The notes beneath the pieces were generated by a model that was given only the letters and a program-made list of their open reading frames with translations, did not search any database and was not told where the DNA came from. Both the position numbers and the translations under genes were made by a program. From an uncultured Pelagibacteraceae bacterium (GTDB taxonomy: Bacteria; Pseudomonadota; Alphaproteobacteria; Pelagibacterales; Pelagibacteraceae), in the NCBI GenBank assembly GCA_902589395.1, contig CACIST010000001.1, forward strand, positions 124,001 to 188,000: a stretch of 64,000 nucleotides of DNA. The letters are read 5' to 3'. Numbering within the stretch: the first letter of the stretch is position 1; every line of letters starts with the position of its first letter. Below, in pieces: positions 39,517-50,321 of this stretch.

Positions 39517-41436
39517 TTAGGCGCTTTTTTCTTTATCGTCTTTTACTTCTTCAAAGTCTGCATCAACAACATTATCGTCTTTTTTCCCTTCATCTTTAGC
39601 ATCTTTAGGTGCATCGCCAGGTTTTGTACTTTGTTGTGATTTGTAAATAGCTTCACCAAGTTTCATTGAAGCTTGAACCAAATCTTGAGTTTTCTTTTTA
39701 ATTTCCTCTACATCAGTTCCTTTTAATGCGTTTCTTACATTCGCAGATGCATCTTCAATAGCTTTTTTGTCTGCATCAGAAACTTTACTGCCATGCTCTT
39801 TTAAATTTTTTTCAGTAGAATGAAGTAAAGTGTCAGCTTGGTTTCTTGCATCTACAGCTTCCCTTTTCTTTTTGTCGGCTTCTTTATTTGTTTCAGCATC
39901 CTTAACCATTTGATTTATTTCTTCATCACTTAAACCACCTGACGCTTGAATTTGAATCTTTTGCTCTTTACCAGTCCCTTTATCTTTTGCAGAAACATTT
40001 ACAATTCCGTTTGCGTCGATATCGAATGTAACTTCAATTTGAGGAACGCCTCTAGGAGCTGGAGCTATACCTACTAGTTCAAAATTACCTAAAACCTTGT
40101 TGTCAGAAGCCATATCCCTTTCACCCTGTAAAACTCTAATTGAAACTGCGGGTTGGTTGTCTTCTGCTGTTGAGAAAACCTGGCTTTTTTTGGTAGGTAT
40201 CGTTGTATTTTTTTCAATTAATTTAGTTGAAACTCCACCTAAAGTTTCTATTCCAAGAGATAGTGGTGTTACGTCTAATAATAGTACGTCTTTAACATCA
40301 CCTTGTAATACTCCAGCTTGAATAGCAGCACCCATTGCAACAACTTCATCAGGATTTACAGATTTGTTTGGTTCTTTTCCAAAGAAATTTTTAACTTCCT
40401 CTATTACTTTTGGCATTCTAGTCATTCCACCAACGAGTATTATTTCATCAATTTCGCTTGCACTTAAACCAGCATCTTTAAGAGCTGTTTCACAAGGCGG
40501 AATAGTTCTAGAAATAAGATCTTCAACAAGAGCCTCAAGTTTTGCTCTAGTCATTTTCATATTAATATGTTTTGGACCAGTTTTATCAGCTGTAATAAAT
40601 GGTAAATTTATCTCAGTTTGAGCAGCAGATGATAATTCAATTTTTGCTTTTTCTGCAGCTTCCTTAAGTCTTTGTAGTGCTAATTTATCTGATTTTAAGT
40701 CAATACCATTTTCTTTTTTGAATTCAGTTAATAGGTAATCAACAATTGTATTGTCAAAGTCTTCACCACCTAGGAAAGTATCCCCATTCGTTGATTTAAC
40801 TTCAAATACTCCATCTCCTAACTCAAGAATTGATACATCAAAAGTACCACCACCTAAATCATAGACAGCAATTTTATTGTTTGTTTTTTTATCTAAACCA
40901 TATGCAAGTGAGGCTGCTGTTGGCTCATTAATAATTCTTAAAACTTCTAAACCTGCTATTTTCCCAGCATCTTTAGTTGCTTGTCTTTGTGCATCATTAA
41001 AATAAGCTGGAACAGTTATTACAGCTTGAGAAACTTCTTGGCCTAAATATTTTTCAGCAGTCTCTTTCATTTTTTGAAGTGTAAAAGCAGAAATTTGAGA
41101 AGGCGAATATTTGTTACCCTTAGCTTCTATCCAAGCATCTCCTTTATCAGAGTTAACAATCTTAAAAGGTGCAGTCTCAACATCTTTTTTAACAGAAGGA
41201 TCATCAAAATTTCTTCCAATTAACCTTTTAACGGCAAATATTGTATTTTCTGGATTGGTTACCGCTTGTCTCTTTGCAGGTTGCCCAATTAATTTCTCAT
41301 CATTATCAGAAAATGCAACTACAGAAGGGGTTGTTCTCGCACCCTCAGCATTTTCCAAAACTTTAGCTTGTGTACCTTCCATTACAGCTACACAAGAGTT
41401 TGTTGTTCCTAAATCTATTCCTATTACCTTGCTCAT
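39517..41436 (-). CDS. dnaK: Chaperone DnaK
   Basis: [33 protein letters not shown], substrate-binding domain. Confidence 0.99.
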   Translation of the reverse strand: MSKVIGIDLGTTNSCVAVMEGTQAKVLENAEGARTTPSVVAFSDNDEKLIGQPAKRQAVTNPENTIFAVKRLIGRNFDDPSVKKDVETAPFKIVNSDKGDAWIEAKGNKYSPSQISAFTLQKMKETAEKYLGQEVSQAVITVPAYFNDAQRQATKDAGKIAGLEVLRIINEPTAASLAYGLDKKTNNKIAVYDLGGGTFDVSILELGDGVFEVKSTNGDTFLGGEDFDNTIVDYLLTEFKKENGIDLKSDKLALQRLKEAAEKAKIELSSAAQTEINLPFITADKTGPKHINMKMTRAKLEALVEDLISRTIPPCETALKDAGLSASEIDEIILVGGMTRMPKVIEEVKNFFGKEPNKSVNPDEVVAMGAAIQAGVLQGDVKDVLLLDVTPLSLGIETLGGVSTKLIEKNTTIPTKKSQVFSTAEDNQPAVSIRVLQGERDMASDNKVLGNFELVGIAPAPRGVPQIEVTFDIDANGIVNVSAKDKGTGKEQKIQIQASGGLSDEEINQMVKDAETNKEADKKKREAVDARNQADTLLHSTEKNLKEHGSKVSDADKKAIEDASANVRNALKGTDVEEIKKKTQDLVQASMKLGEAIYKSQQSTKPGDAPKDAKDEGKKDDNVVDADFEEVKDDKEKSA

Positions 41437-41455
41437 AATTTAAATCCTAACCGTC

Positions 41456-41483
41456 ATATAAGTGCTAATTGTTAGACTACAAC
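41456..41483 (-). promoter_or_regulatory. Candidate RpoH (sigma-32-type) promoter for dnaK
   Basis: Minus strand GTTG-N17-CTTATAT (-35 at 41483-41480, -10 at 41462-41456) versus alphaproteobacterial CTTG-N17-CYTATNT; about 20 bp upstream of dnaK ATG. Confidence 0.4.
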
Positions 41484-41512
41484 CGTTTACAATATTTAAA
41501 TTTTGGTTGATT

Positions 41513-42163
41513 TTATTGGTTTTTTTCATCTTTCGGGTCTTTTTTTTCTTCTTCTTTTACTTTTTTCTTTGAAACACCTACTAAAGAAGGTCGCAATAAT
41601 CTCTCTTTCATCATAAATCCTTTTTGTATTTCTTGAACGATAGTTCCAGGTTCTTTTGCGTCATCCTCAATTTCCATCATCGCTTGATGCAGATTTGGGT
41701 CAAGCTTTTCATTAATTGATTTAACAGGTTCAATATTATTTTTTTTGAATATTGAGAGCATATCACTATTAATAATATCCAAATGTTCTATGATTTTTTT
41801 AAGTGCATCTGTGTCCTTTAATTTTTCGTCATTTTCCAATACAGCTTTGGATCTTTCAAGATTATCTAACAAATTGAGTGCCTCTTTTGCAAAAGAGTAG
41901 CCACCATACTCATATGCATCCTCCTTCTCTTTTTCAAACCTTCTTCTCTGATTTTCCATCTCAGCAAATGTTCTTGCTAGCTTATCTTTGAGTTTCTCTA
42001 GTTCTTCTTCTGGGGTAAGTTTCTCTTCCTTTTTTTTTTCGGACGTTAAATTCTTATCTTCACTTTCTTGATTTATATCATCATTTTCTACTGTTTGAGT
42101 ATCTAGCTCAGTTTCCTCAGTAGTGTTTCCATCAATGTTTTCTTTTAATTCTTCCTTGTCCAT
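41513..42163 (-). CDS. grpE: Nucleotide exchange factor GrpE
   Basis: LARTFAEMENQRRRFEKEKEDAYEYGGYSFAKEALNLLDNLERS; LHQAMMEIE; GFMMKERLLRPSLVGVSK. Confidence 0.96.
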   Translation of the reverse strand: MDKEELKENIDGNTTEETELDTQTVENDDINQESEDKNLTSEKKKEEKLTPEEELEKLKDKLARTFAEMENQRRRFEKEKEDAYEYGGYSFAKEALNLLDNLERSKAVLENDEKLKDTDALKKIIEHLDIINSDMLSIFKKNNIEPVKSINEKLDPNLHQAMMEIEDDAKEPGTIVQEIQKGFMMKERLLRPSLVGVSKKKVKEEEKKDPKDEKNQ

Positions 42164-42198
42164 ATTGTTTATATGGTAAGAAAAAGTATAATTTCTAG

Positions 42199-42801
42199 AT
42201 GTCTAAAAAAAAAATTAAAGAAATATTCATTGGCTCAAATAATAAAGGAAAACTTAAGGAAATTGCAGATCTACTACCAAAAAGTTTAAAAATTTATTCA
42301 AATTTAGACTTTAAAATACAAAGCCCAGTAGAAACAGGAAACACATTTGAACAAAACTCTCTTCTAAAAGCAAAATATTTTTCTAAAAAAACTAATAAAA
42401 TTTGTATGTCAGATGACTCTGGCATAGAAATTGATATTTTAGATAAAGCACCTGGGATATATTCAGCAGATTGGTCTGGAAAAAAAAGAAATTTTAATTT
42501 AGCTATTAAAAGAGTTTACAGCGAAATTTTTAAAAAAGATAAAAATTGGAAAAAAAAAAAAATTACAGCAAGATTTATCTGTGTTCTGACTATTTTTTGG
42601 CCGAATGGTAAATTTATAAGTAAAACTGGAAAAATTGAGGGTCGCATATCTAATTCTAAGAGAGGAAAAAATGGTTTTGGATATGATCCAATTTTTATTC
42701 CTAAAAGCAAAAGATTAACCTTTGGTGAAATGGACCCTGAAATTAAATATAGAATAGATCACCGTTCTGATGCGTTCAAAAAAATTAAAAGATTTTTTTA
42801 A
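42199..42801 (+). CDS. rdgB: RdgB/HAM1 dITP/XTP pyrophosphatase
   Basis: IGSNNKGKLKEI, PVETGNTFEQNSLLKAKYF, CMSDDSGIEID, GFGYDPIFIPK. Confidence 0.95.
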   Translation: MSKKKIKEIFIGSNNKGKLKEIADLLPKSLKIYSNLDFKIQSPVETGNTFEQNSLLKAKYFSKKTNKICMSDDSGIEIDILDKAPGIYSADWSGKKRNFNLAIKRVYSEIFKKDKNWKKKKITARFICVLTIFWPNGKFISKTGKIEGRISNSKRGKNGFGYDPIFIPKSKRLTFGEMDPEIKYRIDHRSDAFKKIKRFF

Positions 42802-43936
42802 ATTTATTATTTTCAATGCTGTAAAAATTTAGTTGATGTGTAACTACATTTTTACTTATTTCAAAAATTCCTATTTTTCCCTTAAATTTATTTTTTTTAT
42901 AAAATATTTTTTTTGAAATATTAAAATCGTTTTCGTATATCAAGAAATATACTAATCCTATTAAATCATAACTCAAAAATGAAAGTTGGTCACCTTCCAA
43001 ACCGTAAATATTTTTAAAATCTTTCATAAAAAGTTCGTAATTAACTTTATTTACAGATGGAAAATATATTGGATGAAGAGAATTTTCATTTAATAGACTT
43101 TCATCAAACCATTGGTTTAAAGTAATATATGAAATTCTTTTTGATGAAACATCTGTATATAAAAGTGATGTAGCCACACTTTTTAAATTTTCATCAAAAT
43201 CAGTAATTATAACAGAGTCAAAATCTATATTCCCCAACGTATCTCTCTTTTTTAAGTTTTGAATTCTTCTCTCTTTATCTTTAAATGATAAACCTTCTAT
43301 TCTTTTAATTTCATATTTGAGATTATTTTTTCTTAATTGATATTTTGTCAACTCTTCAATCTGTTTGGTGAGTTTTGTTGGTTCTCTATCATAGTAAAAT
43401 ACTTTTTTGTGTTTAATCTTGGTTTTATTAATTGCTCCCTCTACTTCTTTTTTAAACTGTGATTTAGGAATTAAAAAAATACTTTTTGATAAATTTTTTT
43501 TATCAACAAATTTTTTTATTGTTTGTAATTGTGATATTGCATTTACACCTGCGCTAATAACATTTTTTGGATTATTGATTAATTTATTAGTAAAAGATAT
43601 AAAAGTTACATCTTCAAGGTCATCAAGATATTTTGTACTTTCATTAAATACAGGCCCAATAACTATTTTAACGCCCTCTTTATACAATTCTTTTGATGCT
43701 TTTAATGCATCGATAGGATTTGATTTTGTATCTTTTGGAAGTATTTCAATTCTATCATCATTTATTTTGTTTATGGCCATTCTTATTGATTTTATAATTT
43801 TTTCACCAATTACAGAATTATCTCCACTAAGAGGAACAATTAATCCAATCTTAATTTTTTCAGATGCAAATATATTTTGATTAAAAAAGCAGATACTTAA
43901 TAAGCAAAAAACTGACAATTTAATTAAAGTTTTCAT
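42785..43936 (-). CDS. LppC/penicillin-binding-protein-activator-like periplasmic protein
   Basis: Signal peptide; periplasmic-binding fold start KIGLIVPLSGDNSVIGEKI; divergent from rsmI as in other alphaproteobacteria. Confidence 0.82.
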   Translation of the reverse strand: MKTLIKLSVFCLLSICFFNQNIFASEKIKIGLIVPLSGDNSVIGEKIIKSIRMAINKINDDRIEILPKDTKSNPIDALKASKELYKEGVKIVIGPVFNESTKYLDDLEDVTFISFTNKLINNPKNVISAGVNAISQLQTIKKFVDKKNLSKSIFLIPKSQFKKEVEGAINKTKIKHKKVFYYDREPTKLTKQIEELTKYQLRKNNLKYEIKRIEGLSFKDKERRIQNLKKRDTLGNIDFDSVIITDFDENLKSVATSLLYTDVSSKRISYITLNQWFDESLLNENSLHPIYFPSVNKVNYELFMKDFKNIYGLEGDQLSFLSYDLIGLVYFLIYENDFNISKKIFYKKNKFKGKIGIFEISKNVVTHQLNFYSIENNKFKKIF

Positions 43937-43972
43937 TTAAGTTTTAATAATATATTTAGATAAGTAATTCAT

Positions 43973-44824
43973 ATGAATTTAAACAACAATAAATTTAAAC
44001 CTGGGCTATATTGTGTTGCCACACCAATTGGTAATATGGGTGATATTTCATTTAGAGCTATTAAAATACTTCAAGAGTCTGATTTAATCTTATGTGAAGA
44101 CACAAGAGTTACAAAAAAAATACTCCAGAAGTTTGAAATAAATAAAAAACTTATTTCCAATCATAAGTTTAATGAAAATAAGAATTTAGAAAAAGTAATA
44201 GAAATTTTAAAAAATAATAAAATAGTATCATTAGTTACAGACGCTGGAACTCCTGCAGTTTCAGACCCTGGGAGAATACTAATAAAAGAGTGCGAGAAAA
44301 ATGATATTCAAATTTTTCCAATTCCAGGTGCATCTGCAGTAAGTGCTGCAATATCAATAAGTGGTTTTTCAGATAATTTTTATTTCTGTGGTTTTCTTCC
44401 AGAAAAACAAAACCAAATCAAAAAACTATTCACAAATTTATCATTACTTGAGAGTACAATAGTATTTTTTATATCACCAAATAAACTTGATAAAAGAATT
44501 AATGATTTAAAAGAATTTTTTTTTAATAGAGATATTATAATTTGTAGGGAAATTACAAAATATCATGAAGAATACATTAGAACTTCAGTCAAAGAATTAT
44601 CAAATATTAATTTTTCTAGAAAAGGTGAAGTAACCGTTGTTATTTCTGAGGCAAAAAAAGAAAAATTAAGTTTTAAAGAACTTGAAGAATCAGATAAAAA
44701 AAAAATCAATAAATTAATTAAAAAAATGTCTATTAAAGATATCGTAAAAAAAGTTTCAGAAAATAGAGAAATTTCAAAAAAACTGATCTATAACTATTGT
44801 CTTGAAGTAAAAAATGAGAATTAA
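43973..44824 (+). CDS. rsmI: 16S rRNA (cytidine(1402)-2'-O)-methyltransferase RsmI
   Basis: GLYCVATPIGNMGDISFRAIKIL, CEDTRVTKKIL, LVTDAGTPAVSDPG, PIPGASAVSAAI. Confidence 0.95.
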   Translation: MNLNNNKFKPGLYCVATPIGNMGDISFRAIKILQESDLILCEDTRVTKKILQKFEINKKLISNHKFNENKNLEKVIEILKNNKIVSLVTDAGTPAVSDPGRILIKECEKNDIQIFPIPGASAVSAAISISGFSDNFYFCGFLPEKQNQIKKLFTNLSLLESTIVFFISPNKLDKRINDLKEFFFNRDIIICREITKYHEEYIRTSVKELSNINFSRKGEVTVVISEAKKEKLSFKELEESDKKKINKLIKKMSIKDIVKKVSENREISKKLIYNYCLEVKNEN

Positions 44825-45407
44825 AAAAATTATAATATTATTAAGTCTTATAGTAATTACTGGATGTGTAGGATATTCTTCTACTGGAGTTTTAGGAACG
44901 GGAGTATCAATAGCATTAGACCCAAGAAGTCTTGGAACCCAAATTGATGACTCATTAATGCAACAAAATTTAAGAGCAAGATTAATATCAGCAGATAAAA
45001 GTTACATTATCTCTGTGAAAACAAAAATACTTGATGGAAGAATATTTCTGACTGGTAAAGTAAATTCTGTTGAGGACAAACTTAACATTACAAAGCTAGC
45101 ATGGGAAATCAAAGGTGCACGATCTGTAAAAAATGATTTACAAATTAAAGAAGAATTTGATTTTAAAAGATCTGCAAAAGATTTGTTAATAACTTCACAA
45201 CTTAGAGCAGCTTTAATTGGAAGTAAAAAAATAAAAGCAGTTAATTATAATATCGATACCTATAAAAAGAAAATATATATTTATGGAATTGCTCAAAATC
45301 AAGCAGAGAGAGACGAGGTTACAAAAGAAGCCAAACAAATTTTAGATGTTGAAGATGTAATCACAAGTATTTTCTTAGTTGACGATTTAAGAGTTGTTAA
45401 AAAATAA
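44814..45407 (+). CDS. BON-domain lipoprotein
   Basis: Lipobox VITGCVGYSS; two BON-like repeats. Confidence 0.85.
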   Translation: MRIKKIIILLSLIVITGCVGYSSTGVLGTGVSIALDPRSLGTQIDDSLMQQNLRARLISADKSYIISVKTKILDGRIFLTGKVNSVEDKLNITKLAWEIKGARSVKNDLQIKEEFDFKRSAKDLLITSQLRAALIGSKKIKAVNYNIDTYKKKIYIYGIAQNQAERDEVTKEAKQILDVEDVITSIFLVDDLRVVKK

Positions 45408-45419
45408 TATATATTCAAC

Positions 45420-47699
45420 TTATTTATATTTAATTACACTAGCAGAATAAGCAGCAACTGATGCTAAATCTAATATTTCTGATGTAGAGGATCTAAGGGG
45501 GGCAATTTCTATTGGCTGAGCTAGCCCTATCAATAATGGGCCGATAACTTTAGCTCCTCCAAGTGTCTTCATTATTTTATTAGAAATAGCAGCACTATGT
45601 TGACCTGGCATTATTAAAATATTAGCATTACCCACTATTTCTGAAAACGGATATAGGTCAGTATACTCTTCATTAAGAGCAACGTCAGGCTGCATGTCAC
45701 CATCAAATTTAAAATCTACTTTTCTTTCTTTTAAAATTTCTACAGCATCTCTTATATGTTTTGTCCTACTAGTGACTGGCTGGCCAAAAGTTGAATGAGA
45801 TAAAAACGCAACTTTAGGATCAAATCCAAATAATCTAACAACCCTTGCAGATGATATTGCTATATCAGCTAATTCTTCAGATGAAGGATACTCATTAACA
45901 GATGTATCCCCAATAAACACAGTTTTACCCTTGCTGACTAACATATTTAATCCAAACATTATTTCTCCTTTTCTTGGAGGAATTACTTTTTTAATTTTTT
46001 CTAATGATTGAGAATATCTCCTGGTATTACCCGTAACCATTGCATCTGCATCTCCACATTCAACCATACAAGATCCCCAAATTACTCTGTCATTTCTGAT
46101 CATTCTATCACAATCTCTCTCAAGCATACCTTGCTCTCTATGCATTTTTTTAAAAAGAAATTTTACATATTTGTGTCTCAATTTTTTATCAGTAGAATTC
46201 ACGATTTTAATATCTAGGTTTTCCCCATAACCAATTTCTTTCAGTCTTTGTTTAACAACCTTCTCTTTTGCAACAATTATTGGTGTTCCTAGTCCACCAT
46301 TTTTAAATGCAATCGCAGCTTTAAGCGTATTCTCATCCTCACCATCTGCAAACACTACAGTTTTTGGATCTTTTTTAACTTTAGAATTTATCCCTTGTAG
46401 AATTGTTACTGATGGATCTAATCTTTGTTTCAATTGTTCAGAGTATAGATTAAAATTTTCTATATTTTTTCTAGCAACTCCACTTTTTATCGCGGCTTTT
46501 GCTACTGCAACTGGAATTACACTTATTAGTCTAGGATCAAATGTGGATGGAATAATATAATCTTTACCATATTTAGGCCTGTCTCCTCCCATTGCTGCCG
46601 CTACCTCATCTGGAACTCTTTCTCTAGCTAACTTAGCAATTGCATTAGCTGCAGAAATTTTCATTTCCTCATTTATTGTTTTTGCTCTTACATCGAGAGC
46701 ACCTCTAAATATATATGGAAAACCAATTAAATTATTAACTTGGTTTGCATAATCCGATCTACCAGTTGCTATAATTGCGTCCTTCCTAATCTTGTAAGCT
46801 TCCTCTGGTAAAATTTCTGGATCTGGGTTAGCGCATGCAAATATAATTGGATTTTTTGCCATTTGTTTGATCATTTCTTTTTTTAAAATTCCTGCCGAGG
46901 ATAATCCTAGAAAAACATCTGCATTTTTTAATGCATCACTTAGGGTTTTATCTTTTGTTTTTTTTGCATACTTTAATTTCCACTTATTTAATCCTTTTCT
47001 GTCAATACTAATTACCCCTTTACTATCTATCATTGTTAAATTATTTTTTTTTACCCCTAATTTCAAAAATAAATCTGAGCACGCCATGGCAGATGCTCCT
47101 GCACCATTAACAACAACTTTTACTTTAGAAATAATTTTTTTAGTAATATGAATCGAATTAATAAGCGCTGCTGATGTAATGATTGCTGTTCCATGCTGAT
47201 CATCATGAAAAACTGGAATATCAAGAATTTTCTTTAAATTTTCCTCAATTATAAAACACTCTGGGGCAGCAATATCCTCAAGATTGATACCCCCAAAACT
47301 TACAGCAAAATTTTTTATACTATTAACTATTTCTTCAGGGTCTTTACTGTCAATTTCTAAATCAATAGCATTTATATCTGCAAATCTTTTAAATAATACT
47401 GCTTTACCTTCCATTACAGGTTTTGATGCAATTGCCCCTAAGTTACCCAATCCTAAAATTGCAGATCCATTACTTATCACTGCAACTAAATTTCCTTTGG
47501 TAGTATAATCATATGCCCGCTCTGGATTTTTAAAAATTTCTTTAACTGGAGCTGCAACACCTGGAGAGTAAGCTAACGCTAAGTCTCTTTTTGATGTCAT
47601 CGGTTTTGATGAATTTATCTCAATCTTGCCAGATTTATTTGAATTATGAAATTCAAGAGCCTCTTTATCTGAATAATGTTCTATTTTGTTTTTTTTCAT
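45420..47699 (-). CDS. maeB: NADP-dependent malic enzyme with C-terminal phosphotransacetylase-like domain
   Basis: DLALAYSPGVAAPVKEI, FHDDQHGTAIITSAALINS; C-terminal PTA-like domain. Internal ATG at 47699 (MKKNKIEHYSDKEALEFH) preferred over track start 47774. Confidence 0.93.
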   Translation of the reverse strand: MKKNKIEHYSDKEALEFHNSNKSGKIEINSSKPMTSKRDLALAYSPGVAAPVKEIFKNPERAYDYTTKGNLVAVISNGSAILGLGNLGAIASKPVMEGKAVLFKRFADINAIDLEIDSKDPEEIVNSIKNFAVSFGGINLEDIAAPECFIIEENLKKILDIPVFHDDQHGTAIITSAALINSIHITKKIISKVKVVVNGAGASAMACSDLFLKLGVKKNNLTMIDSKGVISIDRKGLNKWKLKYAKKTKDKTLSDALKNADVFLGLSSAGILKKEMIKQMAKNPIIFACANPDPEILPEEAYKIRKDAIIATGRSDYANQVNNLIGFPYIFRGALDVRAKTINEEMKISAANAIAKLARERVPDEVAAAMGGDRPKYGKDYIIPSTFDPRLISVIPVAVAKAAIKSGVARKNIENFNLYSEQLKQRLDPSVTILQGINSKVKKDPKTVVFADGEDENTLKAAIAFKNGGLGTPIIVAKEKVVKQRLKEIGYGENLDIKIVNSTDKKLRHKYVKFLFKKMHREQGMLERDCDRMIRNDRVIWGSCMVECGDADAMVTGNTRRYSQSLEKIKKVIPPRKGEIMFGLNMLVSKGKTVFIGDTSVNEYPSSEELADIAISSARVVRLFGFDPKVAFLSHSTFGQPVTSRTKHIRDAVEILKERKVDFKFDGDMQPDVALNEEYTDLYPFSEIVGNANILIMPGQHSAAISNKIMKTLGGAKVIGPLLIGLAQPIEIAPLRSSTSEILDLASVAAYSASVIKYK

Positions 47700-47748
47700 T
47701 GGGTAAATTAAATATACTATTAAGGTAAATTTAAGACTAATATGATTT

Positions 47749-49278
47749 ATGAACCTCATTAAGTCAACAAGCACATTTAGTCTATTTGTTTTGTTAAGTA
47801 GGGTTCTTGGTTACATTAGAGATTTTTTCATAGCAATATACCTTGGTTCCGGACCTTTAGCAGATGCTTTTTTTGTAGCCTTTAGAATTCCAAATACTTT
47901 TAGAAGATTATTTTCAGAGGGAACTTTTAATGCTGCATTTGTTCCATCTTATTCCTCAGAACTTCTTAGATCAAAAAAAAATGCAAACACTTTGGCAAGT
48001 ACAATTTTTAATCTATTGCTATTAGGCTTGTTCTTTACGATCTTAATAATTGAAATATTCATGCCAGCTTTTATTAAATTAATTGCACCAGGATTTTCAA
48101 ATGATACAGAAAAATTAAATATTGCAATTGACCTAACTAGAATTACATTTCCTTTTTTATTTTTTATTAGTCTTGCATCTTTTTTTTCAGCAATTTTAAA
48201 CTCACATAATAAATTTGCAGCTGCAGCTGCAGCACCAATGATTCTAAATATATTACTTATAATTTGTTTGTTATATGCCGAAAATTTAAATGATTATTTA
48301 GTTTATTACTTATCATATGCTGTTACTCTTGCTGGGCTTCTACAATTTATTTTTTTATTAATATTTGTAAAAAAGTATTTTGTATTAAATATAAATTTTC
48401 GTTTTAAAATAAACGATAAGGTTAAAAATTTTTTTAGTAAACTTTTACCAAGCATATTTTCTTCAGGCGTAACTCAGATAAATATTTTAGTTGGCACAAT
48501 TATTGCATCATTTCAAGCAAGTGCTGTTTCCTATTTATATTATGCAGATAGAATTTATCAGATAAATTTGGCAATAGCTGGTATTGCTATAGGTACTGTA
48601 ATCCTTCCAAACCTTAGTCGACATATTAAAAGTAATAACTCTTTGAAAATTAGAGAGTTACAGAATAAAGCTTTAGAATTAAGTTTATTTTTAAGTTTAC
48701 CAGCATCACTTGCTCTCATTGTTGGCTCAGAGCAAATAACATCTGCCTTATTTGGATATGGTTCTTTCGATAAGTTAAGTGTTAGTAATTCTGCAAAAGC
48801 TTTATTCTATTTTTCTTTTGGGCTTCCAGCATTTTCTTTGATCAAAATATTCTCAACCTTTTTGTTTGCAAGAAATGATACTAAAACACCATTTAAGTAT
48901 TCTTTAATTTCTGTAATTTTAAATATCACAATTAGCTTGATGTTTTTTTCAAAGGTTGGTTTTATTATAATACCAATCGCAACCACAATCTCTTCATGGT
49001 TTAATGGAATTATTTTATTAGTTTTTGTAATTAATAAAAATTACTTTAAATTTAGTTCAAATTTTATTACTCAAATATCAAAAATTATTTTCTCAAATAT
49101 AATTGCAATTTTAATATTTTATTTTTTGATAAATCTTTTAGAAAGCTCATTAGTCTATGTAAACAATTATAAATTTGTTTTTATTGTTTTGATTGTTTTA
49201 TTAACTTTTGTTTCATACATCGGATTTTCTATTATTATAAAAGCCTTTAAAATTTCAGATATTAATTTAAAGTATTGA
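47749..49278 (+). CDS. murJ: Lipid II flippase MurJ
   Basis: LLSRVLGYIRDFFIAIYLGSGPLADAFFVAFRIPNTFRRLFSEGTFNAAFVP. Confidence 0.97.
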   Translation: MNLIKSTSTFSLFVLLSRVLGYIRDFFIAIYLGSGPLADAFFVAFRIPNTFRRLFSEGTFNAAFVPSYSSELLRSKKNANTLASTIFNLLLLGLFFTILIIEIFMPAFIKLIAPGFSNDTEKLNIAIDLTRITFPFLFFISLASFFSAILNSHNKFAAAAAAPMILNILLIICLLYAENLNDYLVYYLSYAVTLAGLLQFIFLLIFVKKYFVLNINFRFKINDKVKNFFSKLLPSIFSSGVTQINILVGTIIASFQASAVSYLYYADRIYQINLAIAGIAIGTVILPNLSRHIKSNNSLKIRELQNKALELSLFLSLPASLALIVGSEQITSALFGYGSFDKLSVSNSAKALFYFSFGLPAFSLIKIFSTFLFARNDTKTPFKYSLISVILNITISLMFFSKVGFIIIPIATTISSWFNGIILLVFVINKNYFKFSSNFITQISKIIFSNIIAILIFYFLINLLESSLVYVNNYKFVFIVLIVLLTFVSYIGFSIIIKAFKISDINLKY

Positions 49279-49281
49279 TAG

Positions 49282-50283
49282 ATGTCCAAAAAAATATTTT
49301 CTGGTGTTCAGCCTACAGGTAATCTTCACTTAGGTAATTATCTTGGTGCTATTAAAAATTTTGTTGAATTAAATAATGATAATCAAAATGAATGTATTTT
49401 TTGTGTTGTAGATTTACATGCAATCACTGTTAAGCAAGATAAAGATCAATTAAAGAACAATATTCTTGAAACAACTGCAACATTTATAGCAAGCGGTATT
49501 AATCCAAGTAAAAGTATTATTTTTAATCAATCAAAAGTTCATGCACATGCAGAAGGATCATGGATGTTAAGTTGCATGGCACCAATGGGTTGGTTAAATA
49601 GAATGACACAATTTAAAGAAAAAGCTGGCAAAGATAAGGAAAAGGCTTCTGTTGGTCTATACATTTATCCCATATTGATGGCCAGCGATATATTACTTTA
49701 TGATGCAACGCATGTACCAGTTGGAGAAGATCAGAAACAACATTTGGAATTAACAAGAGACATTGCCCAAAAATTTAATAAAGATTTTGACTGTGAGGAT
49801 TTTTTAAAGGTTCCGGAACCTTTAATACGAAAAAGTTTTTCGAGAATAATGAGTTTAAAAGATGGTTCAAAAAAAATGAGTAAATCAGATCCATCAGATC
49901 TTAGTAGAATTAATTTAAATGATACTAAAGACGAAATTATAAACAAAATTAAAAAAGCAAAAACTGACTCTTTACCAATTCCTTATGAAGAACAGAAATT
50001 AAAAGATAGACCTGAAGCTGAAAATCTTCTTGGAATATATTCAAGTATTTCAGATCAAACTTTAGATAAAACTTTAGAAGAATTTGGGGGAAAAAATTTT
50101 TCAGATCTAAAAAGTCAATTAGTTGAAGTTTTATCAAGTAAAATTTCCCCAATTTCCGATGAAATAAAAAAATTGATCAATGATCAAAATTATTTAGACA
50201 AAGTTCTTGCGGAAGGAGCATTTAAGGCAGAAGAAATTGCAGGAAAAAAAATAAAAGAAATGAAGAAAATAATAGGTTTTTAA
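49282..50283 (+). CDS. trpS: Tryptophanyl-tRNA synthetase
   Basis: FSGVQPTGNLHLGNYLGAIKN; KKMSKSDPSD. Confidence 0.98.
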   Translation: MSKKIFSGVQPTGNLHLGNYLGAIKNFVELNNDNQNECIFCVVDLHAITVKQDKDQLKNNILETTATFIASGINPSKSIIFNQSKVHAHAEGSWMLSCMAPMGWLNRMTQFKEKAGKDKEKASVGLYIYPILMASDILLYDATHVPVGEDQKQHLELTRDIAQKFNKDFDCEDFLKVPEPLIRKSFSRIMSLKDGSKKMSKSDPSDLSRINLNDTKDEIINKIKKAKTDSLPIPYEEQKLKDRPEAENLLGIYSSISDQTLDKTLEEFGGKNFSDLKSQLVEVLSSKISPISDEIKKLINDQNYLDKVLAEGAFKAEEIAGKKIKEMKKIIGF

Positions 50284-50321
50284 ATTCTTTAAATTTAAGA
50301 ATTTATGGCTATATAAGAAGT

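Noticed and set aside
40097-41443. Plus-strand ORFs (40097-40321, 40364-40621, 41111-41443) antisense to dnaK
   Set aside because: Classic mirror ORFs caused by the codon usage of a highly conserved gene; no family resemblance.
43407-43880. 157-aa plus-strand hydrophobic ORF antisense to the LppC-like gene
   Set aside because: Hydrophobicity arises from the reverse complement of Lys/Asn/Ile-rich codons; the opposite strand has a signal peptide and known fold.
47700-47774. N-terminal extension of maeB overlapping the murJ start
   Set aside because: The MKKNKIEHYSDKEALEFH start at 47699 matches malic enzyme N-termini and removes the overlap.
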